DNA of 64,000 nt from Pontibacter vulgaris (GTDB lineage Bacteria; Bacteroidota; Bacteroidia; Cytophagales; Hymenobacteraceae): assembly GCF_022758145.1 (NCBI RefSeq), contig NZ_JAJVDH010000002.1, forward strand, positions 248,001 to 312,000, read 5' to 3'. Position numbers and translations under genes: made by a program. A model generated the notes under the pieces. The model was given only the letters and a program-made list of their open reading frames with translations, ran no database searches and was not told the origin of the DNA. Positions 6,728 to 16,306 of the stretch are shown piece by piece; position 1 is the stretch's first letter; each line of letters starts with the position of its first letter.

Positions 6728-8305
6728 ATGGAAGTAACCACTATGAAGATTACGAAGATGGATTATGCCGCAACCGGCGCCTTCTCCCAAACTATAACTG
6801 ATTACCTGGCACAAAACGAAAAGTTAAAGCCCTTCTATAACCACTTCCCAAGTATAGATGCGTTTGAAGCGCAGATTAAAGAGAAAGAGTTTACCGTAAA
6901 GCAGCGGCAGGTGTTGCACAAGGCTTTGCAGGAGCAGTATAGTTCTATATCGGAGATCAGCCCGAAAGTGCAGCAGAGCATCGATCTGTTATTACAGCCC
7001 AATACCTTTACCATTACTACCGGCCACCAGTTAAATATCTTTACCGGTCCGCTATACTTTGTTTATAAGATCATCACGGCTATAAATACCTGTAAGCAAC
7101 TGCAGGCACAGTACCCGAACTATAATTTTGTACCGGTTTACTGGATGGCCACCGAAGACCACGACTTTGCCGAGATAAACCATTTTAATCTATTTGGTAA
7201 GAAGTATAGCTGGGAAACGGAGCAGACCGGGGCTGTAGGAAGATTTTCTACTGAAGGTTTGGATAAACTGCTGGAAGAACTGCCGGAGCAATTTCCGGTA
7301 TTTGAGGAAGCCTACCGCAACAGCAAAACCTTAGCCGATGCCACCCGCGCCATTACCCATAGTTTGTTTGGCGAGTATGGATTGGTAAGTATAGATGGCG
7401 ACCACGCCGAGTTAAAAAAAGCACTGACTCCGGTTATCGAAAAAGAACTAACCGAAAACCTATCGCATAAGCTGGTTTCTGAAACAAGCGCGCAACTGGA
7501 AGAGCTAGGCTATAAACCACAAGTATATTCCCGGGAGATAAACCTGTTTTACCTGAAAAATGGCCTGCGTGAGCGCCTTGTGCAGGAAGATGACAAGTAT
7601 AAAGTTCTGAACACCGATATCAGTTTTACACTGGAAGAAGTACTACAGCTGGCAAAAGAACATCCGGAGCAGTTCAGCCCGAATGTTATACTTCGGCCGT
7701 TGTACGAAGAGCTTATACTTCCGAACCTGGCTTATATTGGCGGTGGGGCAGAAGTAGTGTACTGGTTCCAGCTGAAGAAAGTATTTGAGAATTATAAAGT
7801 AGCTTTCCCAGTGCTGATGCTGCGTAACTCGGCTATGTACATTAACCGCGGAAATGCCAGCCGTATGCACAAACTGGGTCTTAAACCGGAGGAACTGTTC
7901 AAGCCATACTTAGAGCTGAAGAAGTATTTATCCAGCCAACTGCACGAAGAAGAACTGACCCTGGAGGCACAGCGAAAAGTGGTGGAAGATGCTTTTAAAG
8001 AAGTAGAAGAACTGGCCAAAACTATAGACCCAACGCTGGTAAAAGCAGTAGCCGCCGAAGAACAGAAAGCTTATAATGCGCTGCAGATGCTGGAGAAAAA
8101 GCTATCCAAAGCCCGCGACAACAAGCACGAGCAAACCTTTAAGCAACTTGAGAACCTGAAGGAAAAGCTGTTCCCGAATGGCAGCCTGCAGGAGCGCCAG
8201 GATAACCTGCTCTCAATCCAGACCAATAACCCGGATTTTATACCTGCGCTGGTGGATGCTTTTGAGCCGCTGGAGTTTAAGTTTACCATACTGGAAGAAG
8301 AGTAA
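6728..8305 (+). CDS. bshC: bacillithiol synthase (cysteine-adding enzyme) BshC
   Basis: This enzyme catalyses the last step of bacillithiol synthesis, adding cysteine to glucosaminyl-malate. The 525-residue length is typical for BshC. Characteristic stretches are TITTGHQLNIFTGPLYFVYK, VPVYWMATEDHDFAEINHF, SPNVILRPLYEELILPNLAY and IGGGAEVVYWFQLK, with a long C-terminal coiled coil around residues 395-480. ATG 6728 and ATG 6743 are both possible starts. The stop overlaps the next start (TAATG), giving translational coupling with the folate gene. It implies that the cell uses bacillithiol as its low-molecular-weight thiol. Confidence 0.95.
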   Translation: MEVTTMKITKMDYAATGAFSQTITDYLAQNEKLKPFYNHFPSIDAFEAQIKEKEFTVKQRQVLHKALQEQYSSISEISPKVQQSIDLLLQPNTFTITTGHQLNIFTGPLYFVYKIITAINTCKQLQAQYPNYNFVPVYWMATEDHDFAEINHFNLFGKKYSWETEQTGAVGRFSTEGLDKLLEELPEQFPVFEEAYRNSKTLADATRAITHSLFGEYGLVSIDGDHAELKKALTPVIEKELTENLSHKLVSETSAQLEELGYKPQVYSREINLFYLKNGLRERLVQEDDKYKVLNTDISFTLEEVLQLAKEHPEQFSPNVILRPLYEELILPNLAYIGGGAEVVYWFQLKKVFENYKVAFPVLMLRNSAMYINRGNASRMHKLGLKPEELFKPYLELKKYLSSQLHEEELTLEAQRKVVEDAFKEVEELAKTIDPTLVKAVAAEEQKAYNALQMLEKKLSKARDNKHEQTFKQLENLKEKLFPNGSLQERQDNLLSIQTNNPDFIPALVDAFEPLEFKFTILEEE

Positions 8306-8880
8306 TGCAAAAGGCAGAGCTACGGAAACTGATGCTGCAACAGCGCAGAGCTTTGCCTGCCGAAGAAGTACAGCGCCTCAGCGAATGTATAGCCGATCAG
8401 TTTTTTGCTAATTTCCCGTTACAGCCTGGTCAGACCGTACATATCTTCCTGCCGATCATCAAAAATAACGAGGTAAACACCTGGCCTATTATTAAACGGT
8501 TACGACTGGAGCATCCCGAAGTGCGCGTAGCTGTGCCGGTTACCGATGTAGAGCAGAACATACTTACCCACCACCACCTCACCGACGAGGCTATACTTAT
8601 AGAAAACCCCTGGGGCATACCGGAACCGCAAAATGCACAACACATACTTGCCCCTGAAGTAGATATCGTGCTTATACCTTTGCTGGCATTTGATAAAGCA
8701 GGCCATCGTGTAGGTTATGGCAAAGGTTTCTACGACCGCTTCCTGGCCGATTGCCGACCGGATGTGCTGAAAGTAGGTTTATCGCTGAAGCCACCCATCG
8801 AAAGTATAGCTGACCCTAACCCGTTTGATGTGCCGCTTGATGACGTGGTAATGCCGGACGGGGTATGGAAGGGTAAATGA
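8305..8880 (+). CDS. 5-formyltetrahydrofolate cyclo-ligase
   Basis: This enzyme converts 5-formyl-THF to 5,10-methenyl-THF with ATP, recovering a folate storage form. The 191-residue protein has the family core LIPLLAFDKAGHRVGYGKGF followed by YDRFLA, and the N-terminal basic segment QKAELRKLMLQQRRAL that contacts ATP. The ATG shares a base with the bshC stop (8305), so the pair is co-translated. It ends one base before the convergent endonuclease/phosphatase-fold gene. Confidence 0.93.
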   Translation: MQKAELRKLMLQQRRALPAEEVQRLSECIADQFFANFPLQPGQTVHIFLPIIKNNEVNTWPIIKRLRLEHPEVRVAVPVTDVEQNILTHHHLTDEAILIENPWGIPEPQNAQHILAPEVDIVLIPLLAFDKAGHRVGYGKGFYDRFLADCRPDVLKVGLSLKPPIESIADPNPFDVPLDDVVMPDGVWKGK

Positions 8881-8881
8881 T

Positions 8882-10048
8882 CTATTCTTCTTTTCCTTTG
8901 CGTTTATCATCCGCAGCTTCTTCTTTGCCTTCTTCAATTATCTCCGATGCTTCCTCCTGGGTTTGTGCATCAGCTTCAGGCTCTTCTTGCTCATACTTGT
9001 TTTCGGGGGCAAAGCTTAACCTGATATACATAGGGAAATGATCAGAATTGATATCGGGTAGCCTTTTAATGTTCTCAACCTTAAAATGATTGGAGTGGAA
9101 AACATGGTCAAGGGGCCAGCGCAGAATAGGGTAATTGGCATTAAAGGTATTGTAAAAGCCACGGCCTAAGCGTGGGTCTAAGAGTTTGCTCACCTCCTGA
9201 AAAAGCTCCGTAGTGCGCGACCATGCTACATCGTTAAAATCACCGGCTACTACCACCGGGTATTTGGAGTTGGCAATGTCGCGGGCAATCATCACGATCT
9301 CAGCATCTCGTTTTTCAGAAGTGGCATCCTCGGTTGGTACAGGTGGTTTGGGGTGCACCACATGCAGTTCTACCCAGATTCCGTTACGTAACTTTACAAA
9401 TGTTTTAATGGAAGGAATGTCTTTATCGAGCAGGTAACTTACTTTTTGCTGGCGCAACGGCAACCTGCTGTAAAGGTGCATGCCATAAGTGTTTTTAAGC
9501 GGTATCTCGACGCGGTAAGGGTATTGTTTAGTAACATTTGATAAACCCTGCTGCCATACCAGATCAGACTCCAGTAGCAACACAATATCAGGTTTCTGCT
9601 TTTGTATAAGTGCAGCAAGCTTGTCATGCTCTTTGTTGTCCATAAACACATTCGAGACCAGTAAACTAAGCCAGGAATCGGAAGGAGTGTTTTTGTCTGC
9701 GTCTTTTACTTCTTTAGGAGCCAGGAAAGTATAAGGATAAATGTTGATAGCCTGGTAAATAACAGCAATGGCAAGGCCGGCAAGCAAAAACTTATCGCGT
9801 TTTCGGTCTTTCGGAGCAAGCCAGATGTAAAGTATAAAACTAACTACAGCCAGCGTAAAAAGCTGCAGGCGCGGATAATCAAATACCCGTATGTACCATT
9901 CCTGTGAATGCAGCAGCGGCAAAAATGTACCAAGTATAGCAAAAGTAGCAAGGGCTTGTAGTGTAATAACTAAAGCCGGTCGTCTGATAAGGGCAGATGG
10001 TTTAGGTGCAGCTGACAAAGTATAGTTTAAACAGTATTTGTGCTGCAT
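8882..10048 (-). CDS. membrane-anchored endonuclease/exonuclease/phosphatase family protein
   Basis: The 388-residue protein has three predicted membrane helices in the first about 115 residues, then a DNase-I-like hydrolase domain: QKPDIVLLLESDLVW, LHVVHPKPP, VVVAGDFNDVAWS, and the C-terminal NSDHFPMYIRL that supplies the catalytic His. The tail after residue 345 is highly acidic and Gln/Glu-rich (EEPEADAQTQEEASE). The layout matches Bacteroidota EEP proteins anchored in the inner membrane with the catalytic domain outside. The substrate (phosphodiester, lipid head group or nucleic acid) cannot be told from sequence. It is convergent with the folate gene. Confidence 0.88.
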   Translation of the reverse strand: MQHKYCLNYTLSAAPKPSALIRRPALVITLQALATFAILGTFLPLLHSQEWYIRVFDYPRLQLFTLAVVSFILYIWLAPKDRKRDKFLLAGLAIAVIYQAINIYPYTFLAPKEVKDADKNTPSDSWLSLLVSNVFMDNKEHDKLAALIQKQKPDIVLLLESDLVWQQGLSNVTKQYPYRVEIPLKNTYGMHLYSRLPLRQQKVSYLLDKDIPSIKTFVKLRNGIWVELHVVHPKPPVPTEDATSEKRDAEIVMIARDIANSKYPVVVAGDFNDVAWSRTTELFQEVSKLLDPRLGRGFYNTFNANYPILRWPLDHVFHSNHFKVENIKRLPDINSDHFPMYIRLSFAPENKYEQEEPEADAQTQEEASEIIEEGKEEAADDKRKGKEE

Positions 10049-10094
10049 TACGCATTTGCGTAACCTAAGTTAATATTGCACCGATCAAGCTAAA

Positions 10095-10129
10095 GCAAAA
10101 AGCCCTGCTGGTGTTAACCAACAGGGCTT
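10095..10129 (-). terminator. terminator of the 10151-10492 gene
   Basis: Read on the minus strand, AAGCCCTGTTGGT pairs with ACCAGCAGGGCTT around TAAC with one mismatch, and a T run follows. It lies just past the stop of the small gene. Confidence 0.75.
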
Positions 10130-10150
10130 GTATACTTGCAGCCGAAACTG

Positions 10151-10492
10151 TTATTTCTTTTTCTTGCCTTTGTTCAGGCTTTTCAGGTGCTGTACCGGGC
10201 CAAACTCAGCCTGCTCTATCGTTTTGCCGCCAATATAGATCTTGCGCAGCTGCACTTCTACAGGAGCCATGGTCTTGGTCATGTCAGAAGATACAACTTT
10301 GGTATAAAATTCTTTTGCTTGGAGAGCAGCACCACGCTCGAAAGCATGCTTCTGCTCGTTTTTGTTAACTGGCATACCAGGAATAACCTGGTAGGTAGTA
10401 CAAACTACCTCGTACTTCGACTGGAAAGGCTTAACGACACCTCTTCCTATGGCCTGCAGCGGGCTGATAGCTTTTTTAAATAACTTCTTCAT
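10151..10492 (-). CDS. small basic hypothetical protein
   Basis: I do not recognise this protein of about 113 residues. From the internal ATG at 10492 it reads MKKLFKKAISPLQAIGRGVV and ends in a lysine cluster (LNKGKKKK). There is no signal peptide and no clear membrane segment. The longer frame back to 10531 adds 13 polar residues (MRQHETNSTKPFL) that do not look like a conserved start. It is monocistronic, with its own terminator downstream. Confidence 0.6.
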   Translation of the reverse strand: MKKLFKKAISPLQAIGRGVVKPFQSKYEVVCTTYQVIPGMPVNKNEQKHAFERGAALQAKEFYTKVVSSDMTKTMAPVEVQLRKIYIGGKTIEQAEFGPVQHLKSLNKGKKKK

Positions 10493-10661
10493 TAAGAATG
10501 GTTTTGTAGAGTTTGTTTCATGCTGACGCAAAATATTGTTTAATTCTTAAAATTAAAATGCTGTTGCTAAATAGCTGGTTAAATGCAGTTATTATGTTAG
10601 TATAGTTATACTTTTGGCCTGCCTAAGTGTCTGTAAAAAAGCTATATAGCAAGTATAAGTT

Positions 10662-11339
10662 CTAAATTACAGGCTTTAATCCGCGTGTCATTTCCCGTTT
10701 GCCCGGAGGGCCTGGCAATGCCTCTACCTGAAAACCTGCTGCTTTTAACGTGCGCTTAAAAGAGCCTTTGGCGCAATAGGTAACCAGTATACCGCCTGGG
10801 CGCATGGCTTTGTACAACTTAACAAACATTTCTTCTTCCCAGAGTTCCGGTTGCTTTTCCGGGGCAAAGGCATCAAAGTATACTACATCGTAGTAAGAGC
10901 CTGGCGAGCAAAACTCCTCCAGCGTTTCGTGTATTTTTTGCAACGTAAAGTACGGGATAATATCTATCGGCTCGTTCCAGGGCGCTTTGTGCATGCGCAT
11001 AAAGTAATCCTGCAACTCCTGGTTAAGTATAAGCTTATCGTAATCAAGGTCCGCTATAACATCTGCTGTAAGTGGGTGTTTTTCCAGCGTGTCGTACTGG
11101 ATAAAAGCTTTCTGTGCCAGCGAAAACGGCAGAGAAAGAATTGCGTTAAGGCCGGTGCCAAAACCTATTTCCAGTATTTTGATGTCTTTTTTCTGTAGCA
11201 GCGCGTGTTCAAGGCCATGTTTAATGAACACATGTTGCGACTCCTGCAACGCCCCATGTACAGAGTGGTAGTGCTCGTTCAGTTCGGGTACATACAGGGT
11301 GTTCGAGCCGTCTTTGGTTTGCCGTATTTCGAGGTGCAT
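10662..11339 (-). CDS. mnmD: tRNA 5-aminomethyl-2-thiouridine methyltransferase MnmD
   Basis: This SAM-dependent enzyme methylates the wobble uridine modification (nm5s2U to mnm5s2U) in tRNA. The 225-residue protein corresponds to the methyltransferase half of E. coli MnmC, without the oxidase half, as in many non-gamma-proteobacteria. Motifs are SVHGALQESQHVFIKHGLE, the SAM loop ILEIGFGTGLNAIL, YYDVVYFDAFAPEKQPELW, GGILVTYCAKGSFKRTLKAA and GPPGKREMTRG. It is divergent from the thioesterase gene. Confidence 0.93.
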   Translation of the reverse strand: MHLEIRQTKDGSNTLYVPELNEHYHSVHGALQESQHVFIKHGLEHALLQKKDIKILEIGFGTGLNAILSLPFSLAQKAFIQYDTLEKHPLTADVIADLDYDKLILNQELQDYFMRMHKAPWNEPIDIIPYFTLQKIHETLEEFCSPGSYYDVVYFDAFAPEKQPELWEEEMFVKLYKAMRPGGILVTYCAKGSFKRTLKAAGFQVEALPGPPGKREMTRGLKPVI

Positions 11340-11484
11340 CTTTTTTGTGTTACTTTACAAATGTAAGAAAACCAAAGCCCTGCCTGCAACACAATCAGGT
11401 CAGATTTTGCAAAAACATCTGAGGCAGTTTATACTTTTAGTCAATTTTTACAGTTTTATACTTTCACATCTAGCAACTAATAGC

Positions 11485-11913
11485 ATGGCACGGGTACAAG
11501 TATACATCCCAGCGCACTCGCATTTTACAGCAACTATACCGGTTCGCATCACAGATCTTAACTATGGCAACCACCTCGGCAACGATGCCCTGCTGGCTAT
11601 ACTGCACGAGGCACGCATGCAACTGCTGCAAAACTTTGGCTACAGCGAATTAGACCTTGGCGGCGCCAGCCTGATTATGGCGGATGTGGCCATTGTGTAT
11701 AAAGGCGAAGGCTTCTACGGCGATGTGCTAAGTATAAACATGGCTTTTGATGACATAAACAAGTATGGCTTCGATATAACCTACCATGTGCTGAACCAGA
11801 ATGGCAAAGAAGTGGCACGTGCTAAAACCGGAATGTTGTGCTTTAACTACAAAGAACGAAAACTTATGTCGTTGCCCGACGAAGTAAAGGCAAAGATTGA
11901 AACTATTGCCTGA
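11485..11913 (+). CDS. hot-dog fold acyl-CoA thioesterase
   Basis: The 142-residue protein is of the 4-hydroxybenzoyl-CoA thioesterase type. It has ATIPVRITDLNYGNHLGNDA (the Asp-containing helix start seen in this family), LHEARMQLLQNFGY and YKGEGFYGDVL. ATG 11485 (MARVQVYIPAHSHF) is chosen because homologues begin here; the open frame back to 11299 overlaps the mnmD promoter side and looks non-coding. It probably cleaves acyl-CoA esters in the cytoplasm. rlmN follows 21 bp downstream, so the two may be co-transcribed. Confidence 0.85.
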   Translation: MARVQVYIPAHSHFTATIPVRITDLNYGNHLGNDALLAILHEARMQLLQNFGYSELDLGGASLIMADVAIVYKGEGFYGDVLSINMAFDDINKYGFDITYHVLNQNGKEVARAKTGMLCFNYKERKLMSLPDEVKAKIETIA

Positions 11914-11934
11914 GTATTTTTGTAATTTTGCAGT

Positions 11935-13008
11935 ATGGATTTGATTGCAGACATTAACATCATCAATAAGAAAGACATCCGGAAGCTGAGTTTGGATGAC
12001 CTGAAGGCGTGGCTGGTAGAGCAGGGCGAGAAACCGTTCCGTGCAAAACAAGTACACGATTGGCTCTGGAAACATGCAGCACAGTCTTTTGAGGAAATGA
12101 ACAACGTGAGCCTGGCGCTTCGCGAAAAGCTGGAGCAGCACTTTGCTATTAATGCCGTGCAGGTTGCAACTCAACAGCTCAGCACTGATGGTACTATAAA
12201 ATCTGCTTTCAGGCTGTATGACAGCAACATAGTAGAAGGTGTTCTTATACCGCACGATGAGCGTAAAACGGCCTGCGTTAGCAGCCAGGTGGGTTGTTCG
12301 CTTACCTGCAAGTTCTGCGCTACCGGCTACATGGACCGTGTTCGTAACCTCGATGCCGCCGAAATCTATGATCAGGTGGTGCGCATTAACGAGCAAAGTA
12401 TGAAGCAGTACGGCGAACCGCTTACTAACATTGTATACATGGGTATGGGCGAGCCAATGCTTAACTATGCCAACGTAATGAAGAGCATCGAATACATTAC
12501 TTCGCCAAATGGCTTGAACATGGCCGCACGCCGCATTACGGTAAGTACAGCCGGTATTGCCAAAATGATTAAGAAGATGGCTGATGATGGCATAAAGGCT
12601 AACTTGGCACTATCGCTGCACGCTGCAAACGACGAGAAGCGTAACCAGATCATGCCAATCAACGAAACCAACTCTTTGGAGGCGCTGAAAGATGCTCTGA
12701 AGTACTACCACGAAGTAACAGGCCGCAAGGTAACCTATGAGTACATCGTGTTCGAAAACTTTAACGATACCCTGCAGGATGCCGAAGAACTGCTACGTTT
12801 TTCAAAGATCATCCCGTGCAAGGTAAACCTGATAGAATATAACCCGATTGCCGATGCCGACTTTGTAAACACAAACGAAGACCGCTGGCAGGACTTTATT
12901 TACTACCTCGCCGACCGTGGCGTGCAGGTAAATGTGCGCCGCAGCCGCGGTAAAGACATTGATGCCGCCTGCGGACAATTAGCCGTAAAAGAAAAGCAAT
13001 CGGTGTAA
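11935..13008 (+). CDS. rlmN: 23S rRNA (adenine2503-C2)-methyltransferase RlmN
   Basis: This radical-SAM enzyme methylates A2503 of 23S rRNA and A37 of some tRNAs. In the 357 residues I see EKPFRAKQVHDWLWKH, the cluster motif GCSLTCKFCATG, IVYMGMGEPMLNY, and the C-terminal GKDIDAACGQL that carries the resolving cysteine. Length and motifs are normal. Termination is at a strong hairpin from 13042. Confidence 0.97.
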   Translation: MDLIADINIINKKDIRKLSLDDLKAWLVEQGEKPFRAKQVHDWLWKHAAQSFEEMNNVSLALREKLEQHFAINAVQVATQQLSTDGTIKSAFRLYDSNIVEGVLIPHDERKTACVSSQVGCSLTCKFCATGYMDRVRNLDAAEIYDQVVRINEQSMKQYGEPLTNIVYMGMGEPMLNYANVMKSIEYITSPNGLNMAARRITVSTAGIAKMIKKMADDGIKANLALSLHAANDEKRNQIMPINETNSLEALKDALKYYHEVTGRKVTYEYIVFENFNDTLQDAEELLRFSKIIPCKVNLIEYNPIADADFVNTNEDRWQDFIYYLADRGVQVNVRRSRGKDIDAACGQLAVKEKQSV

Positions 13009-13041
13009 CGTATAAGTAAGCACTGGCTTAAATTAAGTATA

Positions 13042-13086
13042 AAGCAACAGCCCCAGCTCCTCCAGGAGTTGGGGCTGTTGCTTTTT
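13042..13086 (+). terminator. rho-independent terminator after rlmN
   Basis: An approximately 19-bp near-perfect stem starts AAGCAACAGCCCCAGCTCC at 13042 and pairs with the following half, ending in CTTTTTC. Confidence 0.9.
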
Positions 13087-13100
13087 CAGGTAGCCTGTTA

Positions 13101-13132
13101 GTTGTCAGAACATAGATTAGTTTGTATATTTG
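13101..13132 (+). promoter_or_regulatory. Bacteroidota-type promoter of the beta-barrel gene
   Basis: GTTG at 13101-13104 and an exact TAnnTTTG element (TATATTTG, 13125-13132) are spaced by 20 bases, about 22 bases upstream of the ATG at 13155. Confidence 0.6.
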
Positions 13133-13154
13133 TTATATACAATATACCGCTAAC

Positions 13155-14408
13155 ATGAAACGCGCTTACTTCCTCCTTTTTGCCCTTGTTTTATCTTTTC
13201 AGGTGGCAGCCCAATCAAACTTTAAGCCTGGCTTTATTATAAAAACAGATGGTAGCAGGAGCGAAGGCCTGGTAGATTACCGAGGTAACGAGCGCAATGC
13301 AACAGGTACTACCTTTAAGTCAGAAGAAAGTGCCAGCCCTGTAGCATACTTGCCAGCAGATTTGCTAGGTTATGGTTTTAACGGAGGTAAGCTATACGAG
13401 TCCAGAAGTATAAAAAGTATAGGTATAGAAGACGAGGAAATAGATCAGCCTTTTTTCATGGAAGTGCTGGCAAAGGGGCCTGTGAGTTTATACTTTTTAA
13501 AAGAATTGGGTAAAAAAGAACGCTACTTTATACTTAAGAAAGACGAAGCCGCCGTTCAGGAACTGGTGCAGGAGGTAAGGCAGGTAAAGCAAAATGGCAA
13601 AACTTTTACGGCAGTCTCTAAAATTTATATTGGCACGCTAACTAATAACATGGCAGACTGTGCGGCAGCTTTAGACGGCATTGAAAAAGTAAGATTAGAG
13701 CAATCTGACCTTATTAAGCTGGTAACGAAGTATAATGCCTGCATATCACCTAACGCGGTAGAGTTTGCAAAACCTGTAACGGCTAATGCTAAATTTGAAA
13801 AAGGCATATTACTCGGAGTTTCGAATGCCAAAGCTACTTTCACTGCCATGGAGGGTTCTTTTGAATACCTGGCTAAAGGTAAGTTCTCTTCTTCTACAAA
13901 TTTAACGGGTGGCTTCTTCCTGAATTTCAGTATGCCAAAAGTAAGTGAGAAATTAAGCCTGCATTCTGCTGTTATGTACTATCAGTACAAGTATAACGGG
14001 AATTATGAGTATGTAAAATCCGAAAGTATACACGACGAATACAGCGGTTCTATTGAAGCATCTTACCTGGAGGTGCCATTAATGCTGCGGTATACGTATC
14101 CGAAAGGCAAAACCCGCCCTTACTTTGCTTTGGGAGTGCAAAACAGGTTTATGCTGGATTTTGCCAGCCCGGTTGTTAAACATTCAACTTTCTACACTTC
14201 CACATCTACCAGAGAGTATGAAGCTTTAGAATCTTACCGGAAGCATGAACAAGGGTTAATAGGAGGTATTGGATTACGCGCTCCTTATAAGGGAAAAATA
14301 AATCTTTTAGCAGAGGCAAGGTATGAGATCAGTAACGGTGTTTCGTATTACGAATCTCTCCGCCACACAAACAGAACTGCAACTTTGCTGGTTGGCTTAT
14401 CCTTTTAA
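13155..14408 (+). CDS. secreted outer-membrane beta-barrel protein
   Basis: The 417-residue protein starts MKRAYFLLFALVLSFQVAAQ, a clear Sec signal cut after AQ. The first half has a beta-rich domain (FIIKTDGSRSEGLVDYRGNE), common in Bacteroidota envelope proteins. The second half, from about residue 225, shows alternating amphipathic strands typical of PorT-family barrels, ending TATLLVGLSF with the terminal Phe of outer-membrane proteins. The in-frame ATG at 13122 lies inside the promoter and is rejected. No specific substrate can be named. Confidence 0.8.
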   Translation: MKRAYFLLFALVLSFQVAAQSNFKPGFIIKTDGSRSEGLVDYRGNERNATGTTFKSEESASPVAYLPADLLGYGFNGGKLYESRSIKSIGIEDEEIDQPFFMEVLAKGPVSLYFLKELGKKERYFILKKDEAAVQELVQEVRQVKQNGKTFTAVSKIYIGTLTNNMADCAAALDGIEKVRLEQSDLIKLVTKYNACISPNAVEFAKPVTANAKFEKGILLGVSNAKATFTAMEGSFEYLAKGKFSSSTNLTGGFFLNFSMPKVSEKLSLHSAVMYYQYKYNGNYEYVKSESIHDEYSGSIEASYLEVPLMLRYTYPKGKTRPYFALGVQNRFMLDFASPVVKHSTFYTSTSTREYEALESYRKHEQGLIGGIGLRAPYKGKINLLAEARYEISNGVSYYESLRHTNRTATLLVGLSF

Positions 14409-14432
14409 GCAGCTGTAACAATTTATACTTGC

Positions 14433-15404
14433 TTAAGGGTTCTTGTTAAACCTGCCTTCCGGTTTAGGGCGTCCGCTTTTTTTATCCTGTGGCTGCTCGG
14501 TTACTTCCTGCTCTCTCACAAAAACAGCATGCGGTTTGGGCCTGATATTCTGGCCCAGCTGCAGGGCATATTGCTGTGTAAACTCGGCCCCGAAAAACAC
14601 GATGAGTGAGGAATAATAGATCCAGACAAGTATAACAATGATAGAGCCAGCCGCGCCGTAAGCAGAGCCCGGGTCGCTGGTGCCAATGTGCCAGCTTATC
14701 AGGAACTTGCCAATGGTAAACAGCAAGGCTGTAACAAAAGCGCCTATCCAGATGTCTTTCCAGCGGATGGTGGCATCTGGCAGGTATTTATAAATAAGGG
14801 CAAAAAGTGCTGTAATAATGCCCACAGAAACTACAAAGTCGGCGAGTTTAATAAAGAAAACGCCAACGCCAGGTATAAGCTGAGCCAGGAAATCGCTTAA
14901 AATGGCAATTACCGCACTTATAACCAGCGATAAAAGCATCAGCAGGGCAATGCTCAGCACAATGCCAAAAGAGAAAACACGTACCTGCAGCATCTTTACA
15001 ATGCCGTTGCTTGGCTTTACTTTCAGGTTCCAGACTGAGTTCAGCGACTCCTGTAAGGTGGCAAAAAACGTAGTGGCCGCAAAAATAAGCGTACCTATTC
15101 CTATCCAAAGCGCAATGCCGCCTCCTTCGCTTACCTGCGCATTTTTAAGCACAGTTTCGATGCCCTCTGCGGCACTTGGCCCGATAGCGCTTCCAATCTG
15201 ATCTGAAAGCTGCCCTGAAACAGCCTTCTCTCCGAAAAAAGCCCCGGCTACTCTTATAATGATAATGAGCAGTGGCGGAATAGAAAATATGGCGTTAAAA
15301 GCCAGAGCACCTGCCAGCCTGAAAGAGTTGTTCTCGTTAAACTCAGAAAAAGTTGATTTGAACAAGGGCAAAATGCTTTTAATAGAAATAGCAGTCATAG
15401 ACAA
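14433..15404 (-). CDS. YihY/BrkB family inner-membrane protein
   Basis: The 323-residue protein has about six membrane helices. Family landmarks include FRLAGALAFNAIFSIPPLL, SVWNLKVKPSNG, and the C-terminal YGAAGSIIVILVWIYYSSL plus FFGAEFTQQYA. It was once called ribonuclease BN, but that label came from a misassignment and the transport or envelope role is unresolved. The C-terminal 30 residues are charged and Pro/Lys-rich. It is convergent with the preceding barrel gene and divergent from the DUF6503 gene. Confidence 0.9.
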   Translation of the reverse strand: MSMTAISIKSILPLFKSTFSEFNENNSFRLAGALAFNAIFSIPPLLIIIIRVAGAFFGEKAVSGQLSDQIGSAIGPSAAEGIETVLKNAQVSEGGGIALWIGIGTLIFAATTFFATLQESLNSVWNLKVKPSNGIVKMLQVRVFSFGIVLSIALLMLLSLVISAVIAILSDFLAQLIPGVGVFFIKLADFVVSVGIITALFALIYKYLPDATIRWKDIWIGAFVTALLFTIGKFLISWHIGTSDPGSAYGAAGSIIVILVWIYYSSLIVFFGAEFTQQYALQLGQNIRPKPHAVFVREQEVTEQPQDKKSGRPKPEGRFNKNP

Positions 15405-15534
15405 TTATTTTATAGTTCTCTTTTCAGGGCGCAATTCTGATACGATGGCAACTCTCTTAGGTTAATGAGATGTGGGAACAGGTAGCCTTATCCGGGTTTT
15501 ACGTATACATAGCATCCTGAAAATTTAGAAAGCT

Positions 15535-16296
15535 ATGCTCCCGAGAAAACGCTTTTACCTGCTGCTTTTACTGTGCCTGGTACTGCTGCAAGGCTTGCAG
15601 TTGCACGCTCAGATAACTACTACTTCAAATGCTAAAGCAAGAGAGCTGGCACAGCAGATAATGAAACAAATGGGCGGCCGGAAAAACTGGGATAACACCC
15701 GCTACCTCGCCTGGACTTTTAAAGACCAATACCAGATCTGGGATAAACATCAGAACAAATTTCGGTGGGAAAACGACAGCCTGGTAGCCATTATAAATAC
15801 CCAGACAAAAGAAGGCAAAGTATATGTGGCGGGCAGGGAAGTACAAAACCCGGAGGAAACGCTGAAGCTGCGGGAGCGTGCGTATGCCATGTTTATCAAT
15901 AACTCTTACTGGTTGGTAATGCCTTTTAAGCTCCTGGACCCGGGCGTTAACTTAACATACATAGGAGAGGGCAAAACTACAAGCGGAGCCCCTGCCGATG
16001 TGCTGGAAATGACATTTGAAAAAGTAGGCTTAACACCACAAAACAAGTATAAACTTTGGGTAGATAAAGAGCAGAAGCTGATAACGCAGTGGGCTTTTTA
16101 CAGGAATGCCACCGATACCAAACCAACCTTTACCCGCCGCTGGGCAGACTATAAACTTTACGGAAATATAAAACTGGCCGACAACCGCAGCAACCCTACC
16201 GGCGACTTCTTTCTCACCGATATTGCAGTTCCTGACAGTGTGCCCGATGCTATCTTTAACAGCCCTAAGCCGGTTGCCAGGGCAAGTATAAAATAG
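15535..16296 (+). CDS. secreted DUF6503-type protein
   Basis: This 253-residue exported protein has signal peptide MLPRKRFYLLLLLCLVLLQG, cut near LHAQ. The mature part is a continuous beta-sheet protein with GGRKNWDNTRYLAWTF, VYVAGREVQNPEET, NNSYWLVMPFKLLDPGV and VDKEQKLITQWAFYR. It resembles DUF6503, a periplasmic LolA/LolB-like fold in Bacteroidota; the assignment is by pattern memory. The mature part has no cysteine and no catalytic motif is apparent. It ends 10 bp from the convergent DUF4403 gene. Confidence 0.75.
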   Translation: MLPRKRFYLLLLLCLVLLQGLQLHAQITTTSNAKARELAQQIMKQMGGRKNWDNTRYLAWTFKDQYQIWDKHQNKFRWENDSLVAIINTQTKEGKVYVAGREVQNPEETLKLRERAYAMFINNSYWLVMPFKLLDPGVNLTYIGEGKTTSGAPADVLEMTFEKVGLTPQNKYKLWVDKEQKLITQWAFYRNATDTKPTFTRRWADYKLYGNIKLADNRSNPTGDFFLTDIAVPDSVPDAIFNSPKPVARASIK

Positions 16297-16306
16297 CCTG
16301 TTGTAC

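Noticed and set aside
11299..11484. Longer start for the thioesterase gene
   Set aside because: The extra 62 residues overlap the mnmD start region on the other strand and do not resemble the hot-dog family.
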